64,000 nt of DNA from the NCBI RefSeq assembly GCF_900113005.1, contig NZ_FONW01000004.1, positions 124,001 through 188,000 of the forward strand, written 5' to 3'. Shown here piece by piece: positions 16,845 to 25,785 of this stretch; the first letter of the stretch is position 1, and every line of letters begins with the position of its first letter. This DNA comes from Sunxiuqinia elliptica (GTDB lineage Bacteria; Bacteroidota; Bacteroidia; Bacteroidales; Prolixibacteraceae). Under the pieces are notes generated by a model. It searched no databases. It was not told the DNA's origin and was given only the letters and a program-made list of their open reading frames with translations. A program made the position numbers and the translations under genes.

Positions 16845-17819
16845 ATGAATAAGCTTCGGAAACATACCATTTTAAAGATGAATGACTTGGGAAAAACGAA
16901 AACCCCATTCGTCTTTTTAATTGATTTTGACTTTGAGCACCCAAAAATTTGGGGTATTGAAGAAAGTCGCCAACACCTTTTATGGCAAACTCCTTCACAA
17001 CAAAACTACGAAGAGACTTCCTCGACAGTTGATTCTTTTGACTGGAAGGTGCAGCCCGTATATTATGGTCGCTATCAAAAAGCCTTTAACTTGGCACAAA
17101 GCCATTTACACGGGGGCGACAGCTATTTGCTTAACCTGACGATGCCCAGTCGTGTTGAGACCAATCTATCGCTTACCGAGATCTTTCATGCCAGCCAGGC
17201 GCCATACAAGATCATGCTCAAAAATCAATTTGTCTGCTTTTCTCCAGAAATCTTTGTGCGGATAGAAGATCAAAAGATTTCCTCTTTTCCTATGAAAGGC
17301 ACCATTGATGCCAATATTGAAAATGCTGCTTTCATTCTGAAAAACAATGTCAAAGAGTTGGCCGAACACAATACCATTGTTGACCTCATTCGCAATGATT
17401 TAAGTATTGTTGCCGATCAGGTCCAGGTGAAAAGATACCGTTACCTCGATCACATCAAATCGAACCGCAATGAGCTGCTACAAATGAGTTCGCAAATCAC
17501 CGGCGTTTTACCTGAAAATTACCACGAACACCTGGGGGATATAATTAATAAACTTTTGCCTGCAGGATCCATCAGTGGGGCTCCAAAGAAAAAAACAGTG
17601 GAAATAATTAAAGAAGCGGAAAAGTATGACCGGGGCTACTATACCGGGATTTTTGGTTTTTTCGATGGGGAGAATTTCGATAGCTGTGTATTAATTCGCT
17701 ACCTTGAACAACAAGGCGATGAACTGATTTTTAAAAGTGGAGGTGGCATTACCTTCCAAAGCGACTGCGAACAAGAATACGAAGAACTCGTCAAGAAGAT
17801 TTATGTCCCAATTGCTTGA
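16845..17819 (+). CDS. pabB: Aminodeoxychorismate synthase component I
   Basis: 324 residues, short for the family because it has only a brief N-terminal region before the chorismate-binding core. It converts chorismate with ammonia from a glutaminase partner to 4-amino-4-deoxychorismate for folate synthesis. Core motifs: GGDSYLLNLTMP, PMKGTIDA, HNTIVDLIRNDLS, LLPAGSISGAPKKKTVEII and GYYTGIFGFFDG. The start could be the internal Met at 16878, given the close promoter. It overlaps pabC by 17 bases, a translationally coupled pair. No pabA glutaminase in the window. Confidence 0.92.
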   Translation: MNKLRKHTILKMNDLGKTKTPFVFLIDFDFEHPKIWGIEESRQHLLWQTPSQQNYEETSSTVDSFDWKVQPVYYGRYQKAFNLAQSHLHGGDSYLLNLTMPSRVETNLSLTEIFHASQAPYKIMLKNQFVCFSPEIFVRIEDQKISSFPMKGTIDANIENAAFILKNNVKELAEHNTIVDLIRNDLSIVADQVQVKRYRYLDHIKSNRNELLQMSSQITGVLPENYHEHLGDIINKLLPAGSISGAPKKKTVEIIKEAEKYDRGYYTGIFGFFDGENFDSCVLIRYLEQQGDELIFKSGGGITFQSDCEQEYEELVKKIYVPIA

Positions 17820-18417
17820 AACCATAAAAGTTGAAAACGGCAGACTGCTCAATATGAGTTTCCACAACTGGCGCTTTAATCAGGCCCGGAAAGAGCTTTT
17901 CAATTTACCTGAGATTGACCTGGAGCAAGTAATTTCAATTCCCGATGATCTGGCAAACATCACTTACCGCTGTCGCGTTCTTTACGATCAGACAATTCAA
18001 AAAGTTGAATTTATTCCCTACCAAACACGTTCAATCCATTCGTTACAAATTGTTTACGACAATACCATTAATTACGCCTACAAATATGCCGATCGTACTC
18101 ATTTAAATGAGTTGTTCAAAAAGCGAGGAAACGCTGATGAGATTATCATTGTTAAAAAGGGCTTAATCACTGATTGCACCATTGGCAACCTGGTTTTTTA
18201 TGATGGAGAAAAATGGCTCACTCCGGAACAACCGCTATTGGCAGGCACCCAACGCCAGAAATTACTCTCTGAAGGGCAAATTAGACAGGCTAAAATCACC
18301 GAAAAAGACCTTATTAATTATCAAAAAGTAGGTATTATCAATGCATTTTATCTGCTTGACAACATGCCATCGCTGCCGATAAATAAAATCAATAACCTCA
18401 CAAAACCAACACCTTAA
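17803..18417 (+). CDS. pabC: Class IV aminotransferase fold protein, aminodeoxychorismate lyase
   Basis: 204 residues from the ATG at 17803, which overlaps the end of pabB; a longer frame begins inside pabB and is unlikely. PLP-dependent lyase that releases pyruvate from aminodeoxychorismate to give p-aminobenzoate. Seen: the N-terminal LLETIKVENGRLLNMSFHNWRF, the PLP-Lys region IVKKGLITDCTIGNLVFYDG and the C-terminal INAFYLLDNMPS. It is shorter than the usual ~270 residues, but compact versions beside pabB are typical of Bacteroidota. Confidence 0.85.
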   Translation: MSQLLETIKVENGRLLNMSFHNWRFNQARKELFNLPEIDLEQVISIPDDLANITYRCRVLYDQTIQKVEFIPYQTRSIHSLQIVYDNTINYAYKYADRTHLNELFKKRGNADEIIIVKKGLITDCTIGNLVFYDGEKWLTPEQPLLAGTQRQKLLSEGQIRQAKITEKDLINYQKVGIINAFYLLDNMPSLPINKINNLTKPTP

Positions 18418-18579
18418 GCCGCTTTCCGCTCTTACCCTTAGCTTCAGGCAAGATCAGCTTCAAAAAAAAGTTCAAGGATGCTATCTAACCTGTTTTTTTA
18501 TTCACTCATTTTTGTATTTTTCGACAAGTTTAAGAACTAAAATTTAAGCTAATAACGAGCCTTCTTAAGGCGAAAACTG

Positions 18580-18948
18580 ATGGAGGATAAAACAATGAAT
18601 ATCAGCAAACCGAGAGTAATAAAAGATTTCGAGAAGCTGGACAATAGTATTCAGGAGCAGATCAAGCTGGTGCATCCTGAAGGGTTCAGCCAACATTTGA
18701 TCACTTTTACGAATAAGGATGGCATGTTGGTTAGTGCTCTTCCTTTTGAAACTGATGAAAAATATTATTTAGTAAGAATGACCACCCAGCAAGCAGAAGA
18801 CATCATTAGTGATGATGACGACTACGATGATGAAGGTGTTCTGAAAGATGAGTCGAGAAGTGAATTTGAAGATAAGTATGCCGAGCTCGACTACATTGCT
18901 GAAAATATAGAGGACAGCGACAGCGATGATGAGGACGAAGACGATTAA
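18580..18948 (+). CDS. Small acidic conserved protein of Bacteroidota
   Basis: 122 residues; the start may be the second Met (18595, MNISKPRVIKDFEKL). An ordered N-terminal domain (FEKLDNSIQEQIKLVHPEGFSQHLITFTNKDG ... YYLVRMT) is followed by Asp-rich segments (SDDDDYDDEG) and an all-acidic tail. This layout recurs in Bacteroidota as an uncharacterised family. The acidic tail suggests binding to basic proteins or metal, but that is inference. Monocistronic, with a strong terminator. Confidence 0.75.
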   Translation: MEDKTMNISKPRVIKDFEKLDNSIQEQIKLVHPEGFSQHLITFTNKDGMLVSALPFETDEKYYLVRMTTQQAEDIISDDDDYDDEGVLKDESRSEFEDKYAELDYIAENIEDSDSDDEDEDD

Positions 18949-18980
18949 GCAAATAAACTCTCAAAAAATAGCATAAGCTC

Positions 18981-19010
18981 AAGGATTGTCATTTGGCAAT
19001 CCTTTTTTTT
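18981..19010 (+). terminator. Rho-independent terminator
   Basis: AAGGATTG (18981-18988) / CAATCCTT (18997-19004) with a T8 run from 19003. Confidence 0.9.
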
Positions 19011-19121
19011 GCTAACAATGTACCATATAAGCAGGTACACCTATTGAAACGAGCATCAACAAGCTACATGTCTACCTCCAAAAACATCTGGAGATATTGC
19101 TCCGAACTCCTTTTAAAATAC

Positions 19122-19129
19122 TAACTTTG
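19122..19129 (+). promoter_or_regulatory. -7 element TAACTTTG for the yicC-gmk-nadD unit
   Basis: Matches TAnnTTTG, 21 bp before the YicC ATG. An ATTG at 19096-19099 could serve as a weak -33 box with a 22-bp spacer. Confidence 0.5.
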
Positions 19130-19150
19130 CGCACAACTAAAAATTACCGC

Positions 19151-20026
19151 ATGATAAAATCAATGACTGGCTACGGCAAAGCCGAATTTGAAACCGGAAA
19201 CAAAAAAATAACTGTCGAACTCAAATCACTCAATAGTAAACAACTGGACATTAATTCTCGCATTCCTGCCCTCTACCGCGAAAAAGACATTGTGATTCGC
19301 AAAGAGCTCAATGAAAAATTGGTTCGGGGTAAAATGGACTTTTCATTATACATTGAAAACCTGGGAATGGAAAGTAACTCGGTCATTAATGAAAACATTG
19401 TTTCGGCTTATTTCGAGCAGTTAAGCGGCATTCAAAAAAAGCTAGGACTTCCTGTAACCGATGAAATCATGCAGTCCATCATGCGTTTACCGGATTCGGT
19501 GAAAACGGTTTACGAAGAACTGGATGAAAAAGAATGGGAAGTTATTCATGCCAATATTCATGAAGTAATTGCTGCTGTTAATCAGTTTCGCGCTCAGGAA
19601 GGTGTTGCTTTAGAAAAAGACATTTGTTCAAACATTAACGAAATACTTAAATTATTAAAACAAGTAGAGCCTTTCGAAAAACAACGGATTGAGAATGTAA
19701 AAAATCGGATTATGGATGGGCTCAATGAGCTCAACTTAAACGGAAACATGGATAAAAACCGTTTCGAGCAAGAGATGATCTACTACATGGAGAAACTAGA
19801 CATCAACGAAGAAAAAGTTCGCTTACTTAACCATTGCAACTATTTTCTGGAAACGATGGAAAGCAATGAAGTGGTGGGCAAAAAGCTCGGGTTCATTGCT
19901 CAGGAAATTGGACGGGAAATCAATACGCTTGGAAGCAAAGCCAATGAAAGCAATATCCAGCGCATTGTTGTTCAAATGAAAGATTCGTTGGAGCGCATCA
20001 AAGAACAAATGTTGAACGTATTGTAA
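19151..20026 (+). CDS. YicC-family endoribonuclease
   Basis: 291 residues from the ATG at 19151, where the invariant MIKSMTGYGKAEFETG begins; the longer frame runs back over the promoter. The family forms metal-dependent RNases. The C-terminal half carries the conserved RFEQEMIYYMEKLDINEEKVRLLNHC and VGKKLGFIAQEIGREINTLGSKAN. It precedes gmk, its usual genomic partner. Confidence 0.93.
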   Translation: MIKSMTGYGKAEFETGNKKITVELKSLNSKQLDINSRIPALYREKDIVIRKELNEKLVRGKMDFSLYIENLGMESNSVINENIVSAYFEQLSGIQKKLGLPVTDEIMQSIMRLPDSVKTVYEELDEKEWEVIHANIHEVIAAVNQFRAQEGVALEKDICSNINEILKLLKQVEPFEKQRIENVKNRIMDGLNELNLNGNMDKNRFEQEMIYYMEKLDINEEKVRLLNHCNYFLETMESNEVVGKKLGFIAQEIGREINTLGSKANESNIQRIVVQMKDSLERIKEQMLNVL

Positions 20027-20157
20027 CTTTATATTGTTATTATTTTGGCCCAATCCAGTAAATCATTCGGTCTGGATTAAATCGTGAGACTTTTGAAAGC
20101 ATCAACTACATCTGCTTTCTAAACAAAGATGAAAGTTACATTGTAATAAACCTTAGT

Positions 20158-20727
20158 ATGAAAAAAGGTAAACTTATTATATTCTCAGCTCCCTCAGGAG
20201 CCGGCAAGACCACGGTTGTAAAACATTTATTGCAACAAGACTTTGGTCTTGAATTCTCAATTTCGGCAACCAGTCGTGCGCCAAGGCATACCGAAACCAA
20301 TGGGAAAGACTATTATTTTCTAAGCCCGGATGAGTTTCAAAGCAAAGTCTCTAAAGGTGAATTTCTTGAATGGGAAGAAGTGTATGCCGGAACCTGTTAC
20401 GGAACCTTAAAAGAAGAAGTTGAGCGCATCAGAGAACAAGGAAAGCATGTCGTCTTTGATGTTGATGTGGTCGGTGGAGTCAACATCAAAAAACACTATG
20501 GCGATGAAGCGCTTGCCGTTTTTATTCAGCCACCTTCTATCGAAGAGTTAAGAAACAGACTGGTTGGACGTTCAACCGATAGCCAGGAAGTCATTGAAAA
20601 ACGGGTGGAAAAAGCGGCTTATGAGTTAACCTTCGCTCCCAAGTTTGATGTTGTGCTCATTAGCGAAGAGCTACCAGTAACATTGGCCAATGCGGAAAAA
20701 CTGGTAACTTCATTCATTAACAAATAG
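20158..20727 (+). CDS. gmk: Guanylate kinase
   Basis: 189 residues, standard length. Phosphorylates GMP to GDP. P-loop SAPSGAGKTT at residues 9-18, GMP-binding SATSRAPRHTETNGKDYYFL and FDVDVVGG, lid residues around RNRLVGRSTDSQEVIEKR. The 130-bp gap to yicC holds no terminator, so the two may be co-transcribed. Confidence 0.96.
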   Translation: MKKGKLIIFSAPSGAGKTTVVKHLLQQDFGLEFSISATSRAPRHTETNGKDYYFLSPDEFQSKVSKGEFLEWEEVYAGTCYGTLKEEVERIREQGKHVVFDVDVVGGVNIKKHYGDEALAVFIQPPSIEELRNRLVGRSTDSQEVIEKRVEKAAYELTFAPKFDVVLISEELPVTLANAEKLVTSFINK

Positions 20728-20805
20728 CTATTTTCGTAAACGTGCATGTAAAAGGGGAAATGCTTACAAACATGCAACATCTTGTAAATAAACAATTTTA
20801 ATCGC

Positions 20806-21378
20806 ATGAAAGTCGGACTGTATTTCGGAACATACAATCCCATACACATCGGGCATATGGCAATTGCCAATTATCTGGTCACACATTCAGACATTGACCA
20901 ACTTTGGTTTGTCATTAGCCCGCAAAGTCCGTTTAAAACCAAAAAGAAACTGCTGGATAACTATCAGCGACAGGAAATGGTAGAACGGGCCATTGAAAAT
21001 GATGATCGCTTTCGATCCTCTTCCATCGAGTTTAATCTGCCTATCCCCTCTTACACCATCGACACGCTAACCTACCTCCATGAACGTCATCCCAAGCATG
21101 ATTTCTATTTAATTATGGGAGCCGACAACCTGCTTCACATTGAAAAATGGAAAAACTATGAGCTCATTCTGGAGAATTACAATTTATTGGTTTATCCCAG
21201 ACCGGGCATTGACGAGAGCCAGTTAAAAAAACATCCTCACATTCATTTCATTCAGGCTCCGGTAATGGAAATTTCAAGCTCCTTTATTCGGAAAGCGATT
21301 GCTGAAGGAAAAGACATCCGTCATTTTCTCCCCACTAAAACCTGGGAATACATTGACGAAATGAGTTTCTATAAATAA
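20806..21378 (+). CDS. nadD: Nicotinate-nucleotide adenylyltransferase
   Basis: 190 residues. Forms deamido-NAD from NaMN and ATP. Nucleotidyltransferase motif GTYNPIHIGHMAIA near the start and ISSSFIRKAI near the C-terminus; VISPQSPFKTKK and IMGADNLLHIEKW are family signatures. Third in the yicC-gmk-nadD order common in Bacteroidota. Confidence 0.95.
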   Translation: MKVGLYFGTYNPIHIGHMAIANYLVTHSDIDQLWFVISPQSPFKTKKKLLDNYQRQEMVERAIENDDRFRSSSIEFNLPIPSYTIDTLTYLHERHPKHDFYLIMGADNLLHIEKWKNYELILENYNLLVYPRPGIDESQLKKHPHIHFIQAPVMEISSSFIRKAIAEGKDIRHFLPTKTWEYIDEMSFYK

Positions 21379-21493
21379 GCTCTACTTATCGAAACTATTT
21401 TATTATTCCCTTGTTTATAACAAAGCTGTTCCAAAACACGCTTTGGAATGAATCTAAATTAAGCTCAGCCGCTTAAACAAATGCAGATATTTA

Positions 21494-21501
21494 TATATTT
21501 G
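21494..21501 (+). promoter_or_regulatory. -7 element TATATTTG of the Moco operon
   Basis: Matches TAnnTTTG and lies at the very 5' edge of the riboswitch sequence. The -33 region is weak. Confidence 0.5.
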
Positions 21502-21629
21502 CACATAACACTCCGAGTTTTTAGAGCTACGTGTTCTGCATAGGCGATAAAAACCGATGGGTTGAAATGGAAACGTTTCAGCCTCCCGATTCCGGTAGTG
21601 GCCGGATGAATTTGGAAAGGAGAATGCAA
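21499..21629 (+). promoter_or_regulatory. Moco (molybdenum cofactor) riboswitch aptamer
   Basis: The leader of the molybdenum cofactor operon contains the landmark blocks of the Moco RNA motif: a hairpin with TTGAAAT...GTTTCAG followed by GCCTCCCG (about 21561-21588), then a CCGG/CCGG hairpin and TTTGGAAAGGAG (21611-21622). The outer helix P1 forms from TTGCA...CTCC (21499-21514) and GGAG...TGCAA (21619-21629). The sequence resembles the E. coli moaA leader in these blocks. A molybdenum or tungsten cofactor is the expected ligand, with off-switching by termination. Structure was judged by eye. Confidence 0.8.
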
Positions 21630-21700
21630 TAGGCTTTGAATTAAATTAGAATAGATTGCTCAAATTCCCCTTTCCATTAAATTGGTTGGGGGAATTTTTT
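21613..21700 (+). terminator. Riboswitch expression platform (terminator / antiterminator)
   Basis: An intrinsic terminator AAATTCCCC (21662-21670) / GGGGAATTT (21689-21697) with TTTTTT ends one base before the first gene's ATG. The 3' aptamer strand TGGAAAGG (21613-21620) is exactly complementary to CCTTTCCA (21669-21676), overlapping the terminator's 5' arm and loop. Ligand-stabilised P1 would free the terminator; without ligand the antiterminator would form. Confidence 0.7.
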
Positions 21701-22237
21701 ATGGCACAGGAATGGTTAAATATGTTATTGGTGGCGGGTTCAACCCGTAATGTTGGAAAAACAAGCTTCATCTGCCAACTGTTGCAACGAGTGAGAAACC
21801 ACGCCCCCATTGCAATTAAAATCTCCCCTCACTTTCATGCCCCAACTCAGGGACTTAAAGTATTATCCGAAAATGAGCACTACCAGTTATTTGAAGAAAC
21901 GAACCAAAACTCAACGAAAGATAGCTCCCGCTATTTGCAGAGTGGAGCCTTACGCTCATTCTACATTCAGGTAACCGATGAGTTTTTGCCCGATGCCTTC
22001 ATGGCTTTGCTTCCATTTCTAACTAACACAAATCCAATTCTCATTGAGTCGGCAGCTTTGCACAAACATGTTGCAGCAGGCCTTTTTGTATTTATCTACA
22101 ACCAGGAAGCAACGAGTAAGCCGGCCACTCATGCCAATAAGCAAATTGCTGATTTCATCATTCAATCCGATGGAAAATCATTTAGTATAAAACCAGAACA
22201 ATTCAACTTCAATAAAACATGGACCATCAACCAATAA
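21701..22237 (+). CDS. MobB-like P-loop protein of the Moco operon
   Basis: 178 residues from the ATG at 21701; an in-frame TTG at 21656 lies inside the riboswitch terminator and is rejected. P-loop MLLVAGSTRNVGKTSFI at residues 7-23, like the MobB GTPase that assists conversion of MPT to the guanine dinucleotide form. The rest is too divergent to assign firmly: no clear G-motif beyond the Walker A, and IESAALHKHVAAGLFVFI may hold the metal site. First gene after the riboswitch; overlaps moeA by 19 bases. A Moco insertase accessory role is inferred from location. Confidence 0.7.
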   Translation: MAQEWLNMLLVAGSTRNVGKTSFICQLLQRVRNHAPIAIKISPHFHAPTQGLKVLSENEHYQLFEETNQNSTKDSSRYLQSGALRSFYIQVTDEFLPDAFMALLPFLTNTNPILIESAALHKHVAAGLFVFIYNQEATSKPATHANKQIADFIIQSDGKSFSIKPEQFNFNKTWTINQ

Positions 22238-23409
22238 TCAGCCTGCAACAAGCACTTGACATAGCTCAACAAAAAGCCCTAAAGCTCCCAACCGAGTTTA
22301 TCTATTTTAAGGACGCTGTTGGTCGTATGCTTGCACAAGCCGTCTATTCAGATATCAGCATGCCGCCATTCGACAAATCGGCCATGGATGGATACGCCTG
22401 TAAACGTAGTGACTTGGGGAAAGCACTAACAATTCTCGAAGTGATTCCTGCAGGCCAAGCCCCCAGCTATGCCATTCAAGAAGGGCAATGCTCTAAAATT
22501 ATGACGGGAGCGCAAGTTCCAGCAGGGGCCGACACGGTGTTTATGATTGAACAAAGCGAGTTAATGGACACCAACCAAGTACGCTTTACGGGAACCAAAA
22601 CATCAAGCAACATCTGCCTAAGCGGAGAAGATGTCCAAACCGGAGACTTGGTTCTGGGAAAGGGTACTCTTTTGAAAGCTCAGCATATTGCCTTGCTCGC
22701 GGCAGTCGGATGCACCTCTCCAAAGGTCTACGCCCTCCCAAAAATCGGAATCATCTCTACCGGCTCCGAGCTGGTTGAACCCGAAGTTATTCCTCAGGGC
22801 TCGCAAATTCGCAATTCGAACGGACATCAATTGGTTGCTCAGGCCCAGCAAACCAGGAGCCTTGTAAACTACTATGGAGTTGTCCGCGATGAAAAGGAGG
22901 CAACCTTCCAGCTAATTCAAAAAGCAACAGAAGAGAATGATATTACCCTTATTTCAGGAGGTGTTTCGGTGGGTGATTTTGATTTTGTCCCAGCCATTAT
23001 CCAACAACTTGGCTTTGAAATCCATTTCAATAAGCTAACGGTAAAACCAGGCAAGCACACAACTTTCGCCTCCAAATCAGATCGCTACATTATTGGTCTT
23101 CCCGGAAACCCGGTCTCTTCATTCATTCAGTTTGAAGTGTTTGTAAAGCCATTCATTTTTCATTTAATGAACTATCAGCTACCGGATTTAAGTTTTCCGC
23201 TATCGCTTGCTCAACCTTTTAAACGTCGTAAAGCAGACCGGGAGGAATTTATCCCCGTCCGCATCAATGCTCAAAAGGAAGTTGAAACGATCAGTTACCA
23301 CGGATCAGCCCATATTCACGCTTACCACCAAGCCATGGGGTTTATGCATATTCCGCAGGGAACAGATCAACTAAATCAGGGAGAAATAGTCTATGTACGA
23401 CCGCTTTAA
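22219..23409 (+). CDS. moeA: Molybdopterin molybdotransferase
   Basis: 396 residues, full length. Inserts molybdate into adenylated molybdopterin. Motifs: MPPFDKSAMDGYA (about 48-60), MTGAQVPAGADTVFMIE, ISGGVSVGDFDFVP and the substrate loop GLPGNPVSSFIQFEVFVKPF. Overlaps the genes on both sides (19 and 17 bases), so the operon is tightly coupled. Confidence 0.96.
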   Translation: MDHQPIISLQQALDIAQQKALKLPTEFIYFKDAVGRMLAQAVYSDISMPPFDKSAMDGYACKRSDLGKALTILEVIPAGQAPSYAIQEGQCSKIMTGAQVPAGADTVFMIEQSELMDTNQVRFTGTKTSSNICLSGEDVQTGDLVLGKGTLLKAQHIALLAAVGCTSPKVYALPKIGIISTGSELVEPEVIPQGSQIRNSNGHQLVAQAQQTRSLVNYYGVVRDEKEATFQLIQKATEENDITLISGGVSVGDFDFVPAIIQQLGFEIHFNKLTVKPGKHTTFASKSDRYIIGLPGNPVSSFIQFEVFVKPFIFHLMNYQLPDLSFPLSLAQPFKRRKADREEFIPVRINAQKEVETISYHGSAHIHAYHQAMGFMHIPQGTDQLNQGEIVYVRPL

Positions 23410-24190
23410 CCGAAAGATCAACTACCTGCGTATTTCGGTGACTGACCGTTGTAACCTGCGCTGTACCTACTGCATGCCCGCCGAAGGCATTCAACTCATG
23501 AAGCATGAGGAGATTTTGTCTTTTGAAGAAATCGCTGACTTTACCCGCTTAGCGGTATCGCAAGGCATCAACAAAGTTCGGCTGACTGGCGGTGAACCCT
23601 TGGTTCGAAAAAGAATTGTCGATTTAGTGGCCATGCTTGCACAAATTGAAGGCGTGCAAGAACTCGCCATGACCACCAATGGACAGCTGCTGGATAAATT
23701 TGCAGCAGATCTGAAAAAGGCAGGTCTCAACCGGGTGAATATCAGCCTGGATACCATAAATCCCGAACGTTATTGCCAAATTACACGTAACGGAACAATG
23801 GATAAAGTTTTAAAAGGCATTGAAGCTGCCCAACAAGCAGGACTAACACCAGTAAAGATCAATGCCGTTTTGATGGGTGAGCCCACGCAGGAGATTCAGC
23901 AACTAAAAGCATTCTGCAAAGCCCATGACCTCAGTTTGCGCTTTATTCATCAGATGAACCTGCAAACAGGCGAATTTTCGAAAGTAGAGGGAGGAGAAGG
24001 CGGAAATTGCAAGCGATGTAACCGTCTTCGGCTATTGGCCAACGGAGATATCAAACCGTGCTTATTTAGCGATTTGGCCTACAACATACGGTCTTTGGGG
24101 GCTGAGAAAGCCCTCAACCTGGCTATTGGCAACAAACCCCGATCTGGCACTTTCAACCAATCGGGCGAATTTTACAACATTGGAGGATAA
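23393..24190 (+). CDS. moaA: GTP 3',8-cyclase, shortened
   Basis: 265 residues against about 325-340 usual. Radical-SAM enzyme that rearranges GTP to 3',8-cH2GTP, first step of Moco synthesis. Both clusters are kept: CNLRCTYC (C20, C24, C27) and [18 protein letters not shown] (C206, C209, C223) with the GTP-site Arg residues R211 and R213; the essential C-terminal Gly-Gly ends the protein (YNIGG). The missing ~50 residues lie between SLRFIHQM (about 181-188) and the second cluster. Since catalytic residues and frame are intact it is probably active, as a compact form. Confidence 0.9.
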   Translation: MYDRFNRKINYLRISVTDRCNLRCTYCMPAEGIQLMKHEEILSFEEIADFTRLAVSQGINKVRLTGGEPLVRKRIVDLVAMLAQIEGVQELAMTTNGQLLDKFAADLKKAGLNRVNISLDTINPERYCQITRNGTMDKVLKGIEAAQQAGLTPVKINAVLMGEPTQEIQQLKAFCKAHDLSLRFIHQMNLQTGEFSKVEGGEGGNCKRCNRLRLLANGDIKPCLFSDLAYNIRSLGAEKALNLAIGNKPRSGTFNQSGEFYNIGG

Positions 24191-24207
24191 TAAAACACAC
24201 CGATACG

Positions 24208-24663
24208 ATGAGCACAAAACTCACACATACCGACGAAGCCGGACGCGCAAACATGGTTGATGTTGGACACAAAGAGAAACAGATTCGCACTGCGACTGCT
24301 GAAGGTTTCATCAAGCTTCAACAACACACCGTTGATTTGATCCGCGACAACCACATCAAAAAAGGAGATGTATTAACCATTGCTGAAATAGCCGGCATTC
24401 AGGCTGCCAAACGCACCAGTGAGCTTATTCCACTCTGCCATCAGCTGCAACTGACAAAGGTTGATGTTAGCTGCTCCATTCAGGACAATGGAGTGCTGGC
24501 AACTTGCACCAGTCGCTGTATTGGGCAAACCGGCGTTGAAATGGAAGCGCTAACCGGAGTCCAGATTGCCCTGCTCACGATCTATGATATGTGCAAAGCC
24601 GTGGACAAAACAATGGTGATCGAGCAGGTAAAACTACTGGAGAAGCAGAAACTAGATTTGTAG
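24208..24663 (+). CDS. moaC: Cyclic pyranopterin monophosphate synthase
   Basis: 151 residues. Converts 3',8-cH2GTP to cPMP with pyrophosphate release. Family motifs: [48 protein letters not shown] and [24 protein letters not shown]. 17 bp after moaA, same operon. Confidence 0.96.
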   Translation: MSTKLTHTDEAGRANMVDVGHKEKQIRTATAEGFIKLQQHTVDLIRDNHIKKGDVLTIAEIAGIQAAKRTSELIPLCHQLQLTKVDVSCSIQDNGVLATCTSRCIGQTGVEMEALTGVQIALLTIYDMCKAVDKTMVIEQVKLLEKQKLDL

Positions 24664-24684
24664 CAAACTCAAAACTTTATTCCC

Positions 24685-25629
24685 ATGATACAAGCACCAC
24701 AAAACATCCGAGTTCTTTCGGTTAACTTATCCGAAAAAAAAGGAACTATAAAGCTTCCAGTTGATAAAATCCAGCTAACCAACATTGGAGTGGTTGGAGA
24801 TGCACACTCGGGAAATTGGCACCGACAGGTAAGCTTGCTGGCCAACGAGAGCATTGAAAAGTTTGAACAGGAAGCGGGTCGTGCGATTAAGTATGGTGAA
24901 TTTGCTGAAAATATAACCACCCAAGGGCTTCTGCTGCATAAAACAAGGCCGCTGGATCGCTTCGTTGGGAAAGAGCTGGAGTTAGAAGTAACTCAGATTG
25001 GGAAAAAGTGCCATGGCGACAATTGCTCCATCTTCAGAGAAGTTGGGAATTGTGTGATGCCTAAAGAAGGAATTTTTGCGCGAGTCATCCGGCATGGCAT
25101 GCTAAAAGCAGGTGACGAATTGCATTACACTCCCCGACTAATCCGAGTTAAAATCATCACCCTGAGCGACCGCGCCAGCCGTGGCGAATACCAAGATAAA
25201 AGTGGCCCTCAAATTAAACACCTCACTCAAACCCATTTCAACACGATCGGACGTCCTTCACAATTCGAACAGGTATTGCTTCCGGATGATGCCGAGCAAC
25301 TCAACTATCATCTCGAAACGGGCATTCAAAATAAAGCCGATATTATTTTTACCACGGGTGGTACGGGCATTGGCGCACGCGATCTTACTCCGGAAGTTGT
25401 GAGGCCATTTCTCGACAAGGAAATCCCGGGAATTATGGAACTTATTCGTATGAAATACGGACAGGAAAAACCGGCAGCCCTGCTAAGCCGTGGAATTGCC
25501 GGAGTTAAAAACAATACCTTAGTTTATACCCTTCCGGGAAGTGTTAAAGCTGTTACCGAATATTGCCGCGAGATCCTCCCCACACTGGAACATTCGCTTT
25601 ACATGCTTCACGGAATTGATAATCATTAG
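24685..25629 (+). CDS. MOSC domain - MogA/MoaB molybdopterin adenylyltransferase fusion
   Basis: 314 residues. Residues 1-150 form a MOSC domain (NIGVVGDAHSGNWHRQVSLLA, with the conserved Cys in GKKCHGDNCSIF), linked to sulfur and molybdenum transfer. Residues 153-314 form a MogA/MoaB domain (IITLSDRASRGEYQDKSGP, IFTTGGTGIGARDLTPEVV, LVYTLPGSVKAVTEY) that activates MPT with AMP before MoeA acts. The two domains are separate genes in many bacteria. Last gene of the operon; moaD, moaE and mobA are not in the window. Confidence 0.92.
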   Translation: MIQAPQNIRVLSVNLSEKKGTIKLPVDKIQLTNIGVVGDAHSGNWHRQVSLLANESIEKFEQEAGRAIKYGEFAENITTQGLLLHKTRPLDRFVGKELELEVTQIGKKCHGDNCSIFREVGNCVMPKEGIFARVIRHGMLKAGDELHYTPRLIRVKIITLSDRASRGEYQDKSGPQIKHLTQTHFNTIGRPSQFEQVLLPDDAEQLNYHLETGIQNKADIIFTTGGTGIGARDLTPEVVRPFLDKEIPGIMELIRMKYGQEKPAALLSRGIAGVKNNTLVYTLPGSVKAVTEYCREILPTLEHSLYMLHGIDNH

Positions 25630-25785
25630 TCAATTATATCGACGAGTAATCAACCATTGATTATCTGAAACTAGAAGCAACGGAATTTACTCTGCAACAA
25701 CCTGCATACGAGAAACGAAGCAGGTCAGCAAACAGAAAAGGGCAAAACTTTGCTGGCAATTTGTATATTCGCTAAAAAATTAGAC

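Noticed and set aside
21430-21447. TTCCAAA/TTTGGAA hairpin after nadD as a terminator
   Set aside because: Seven-bp stem without any T run; too weak to call.
21656-21700. TTG start extending the MobB-like gene upstream
   Set aside because: It would place coding sequence inside the riboswitch terminator; the ATG at 21701 fits better.
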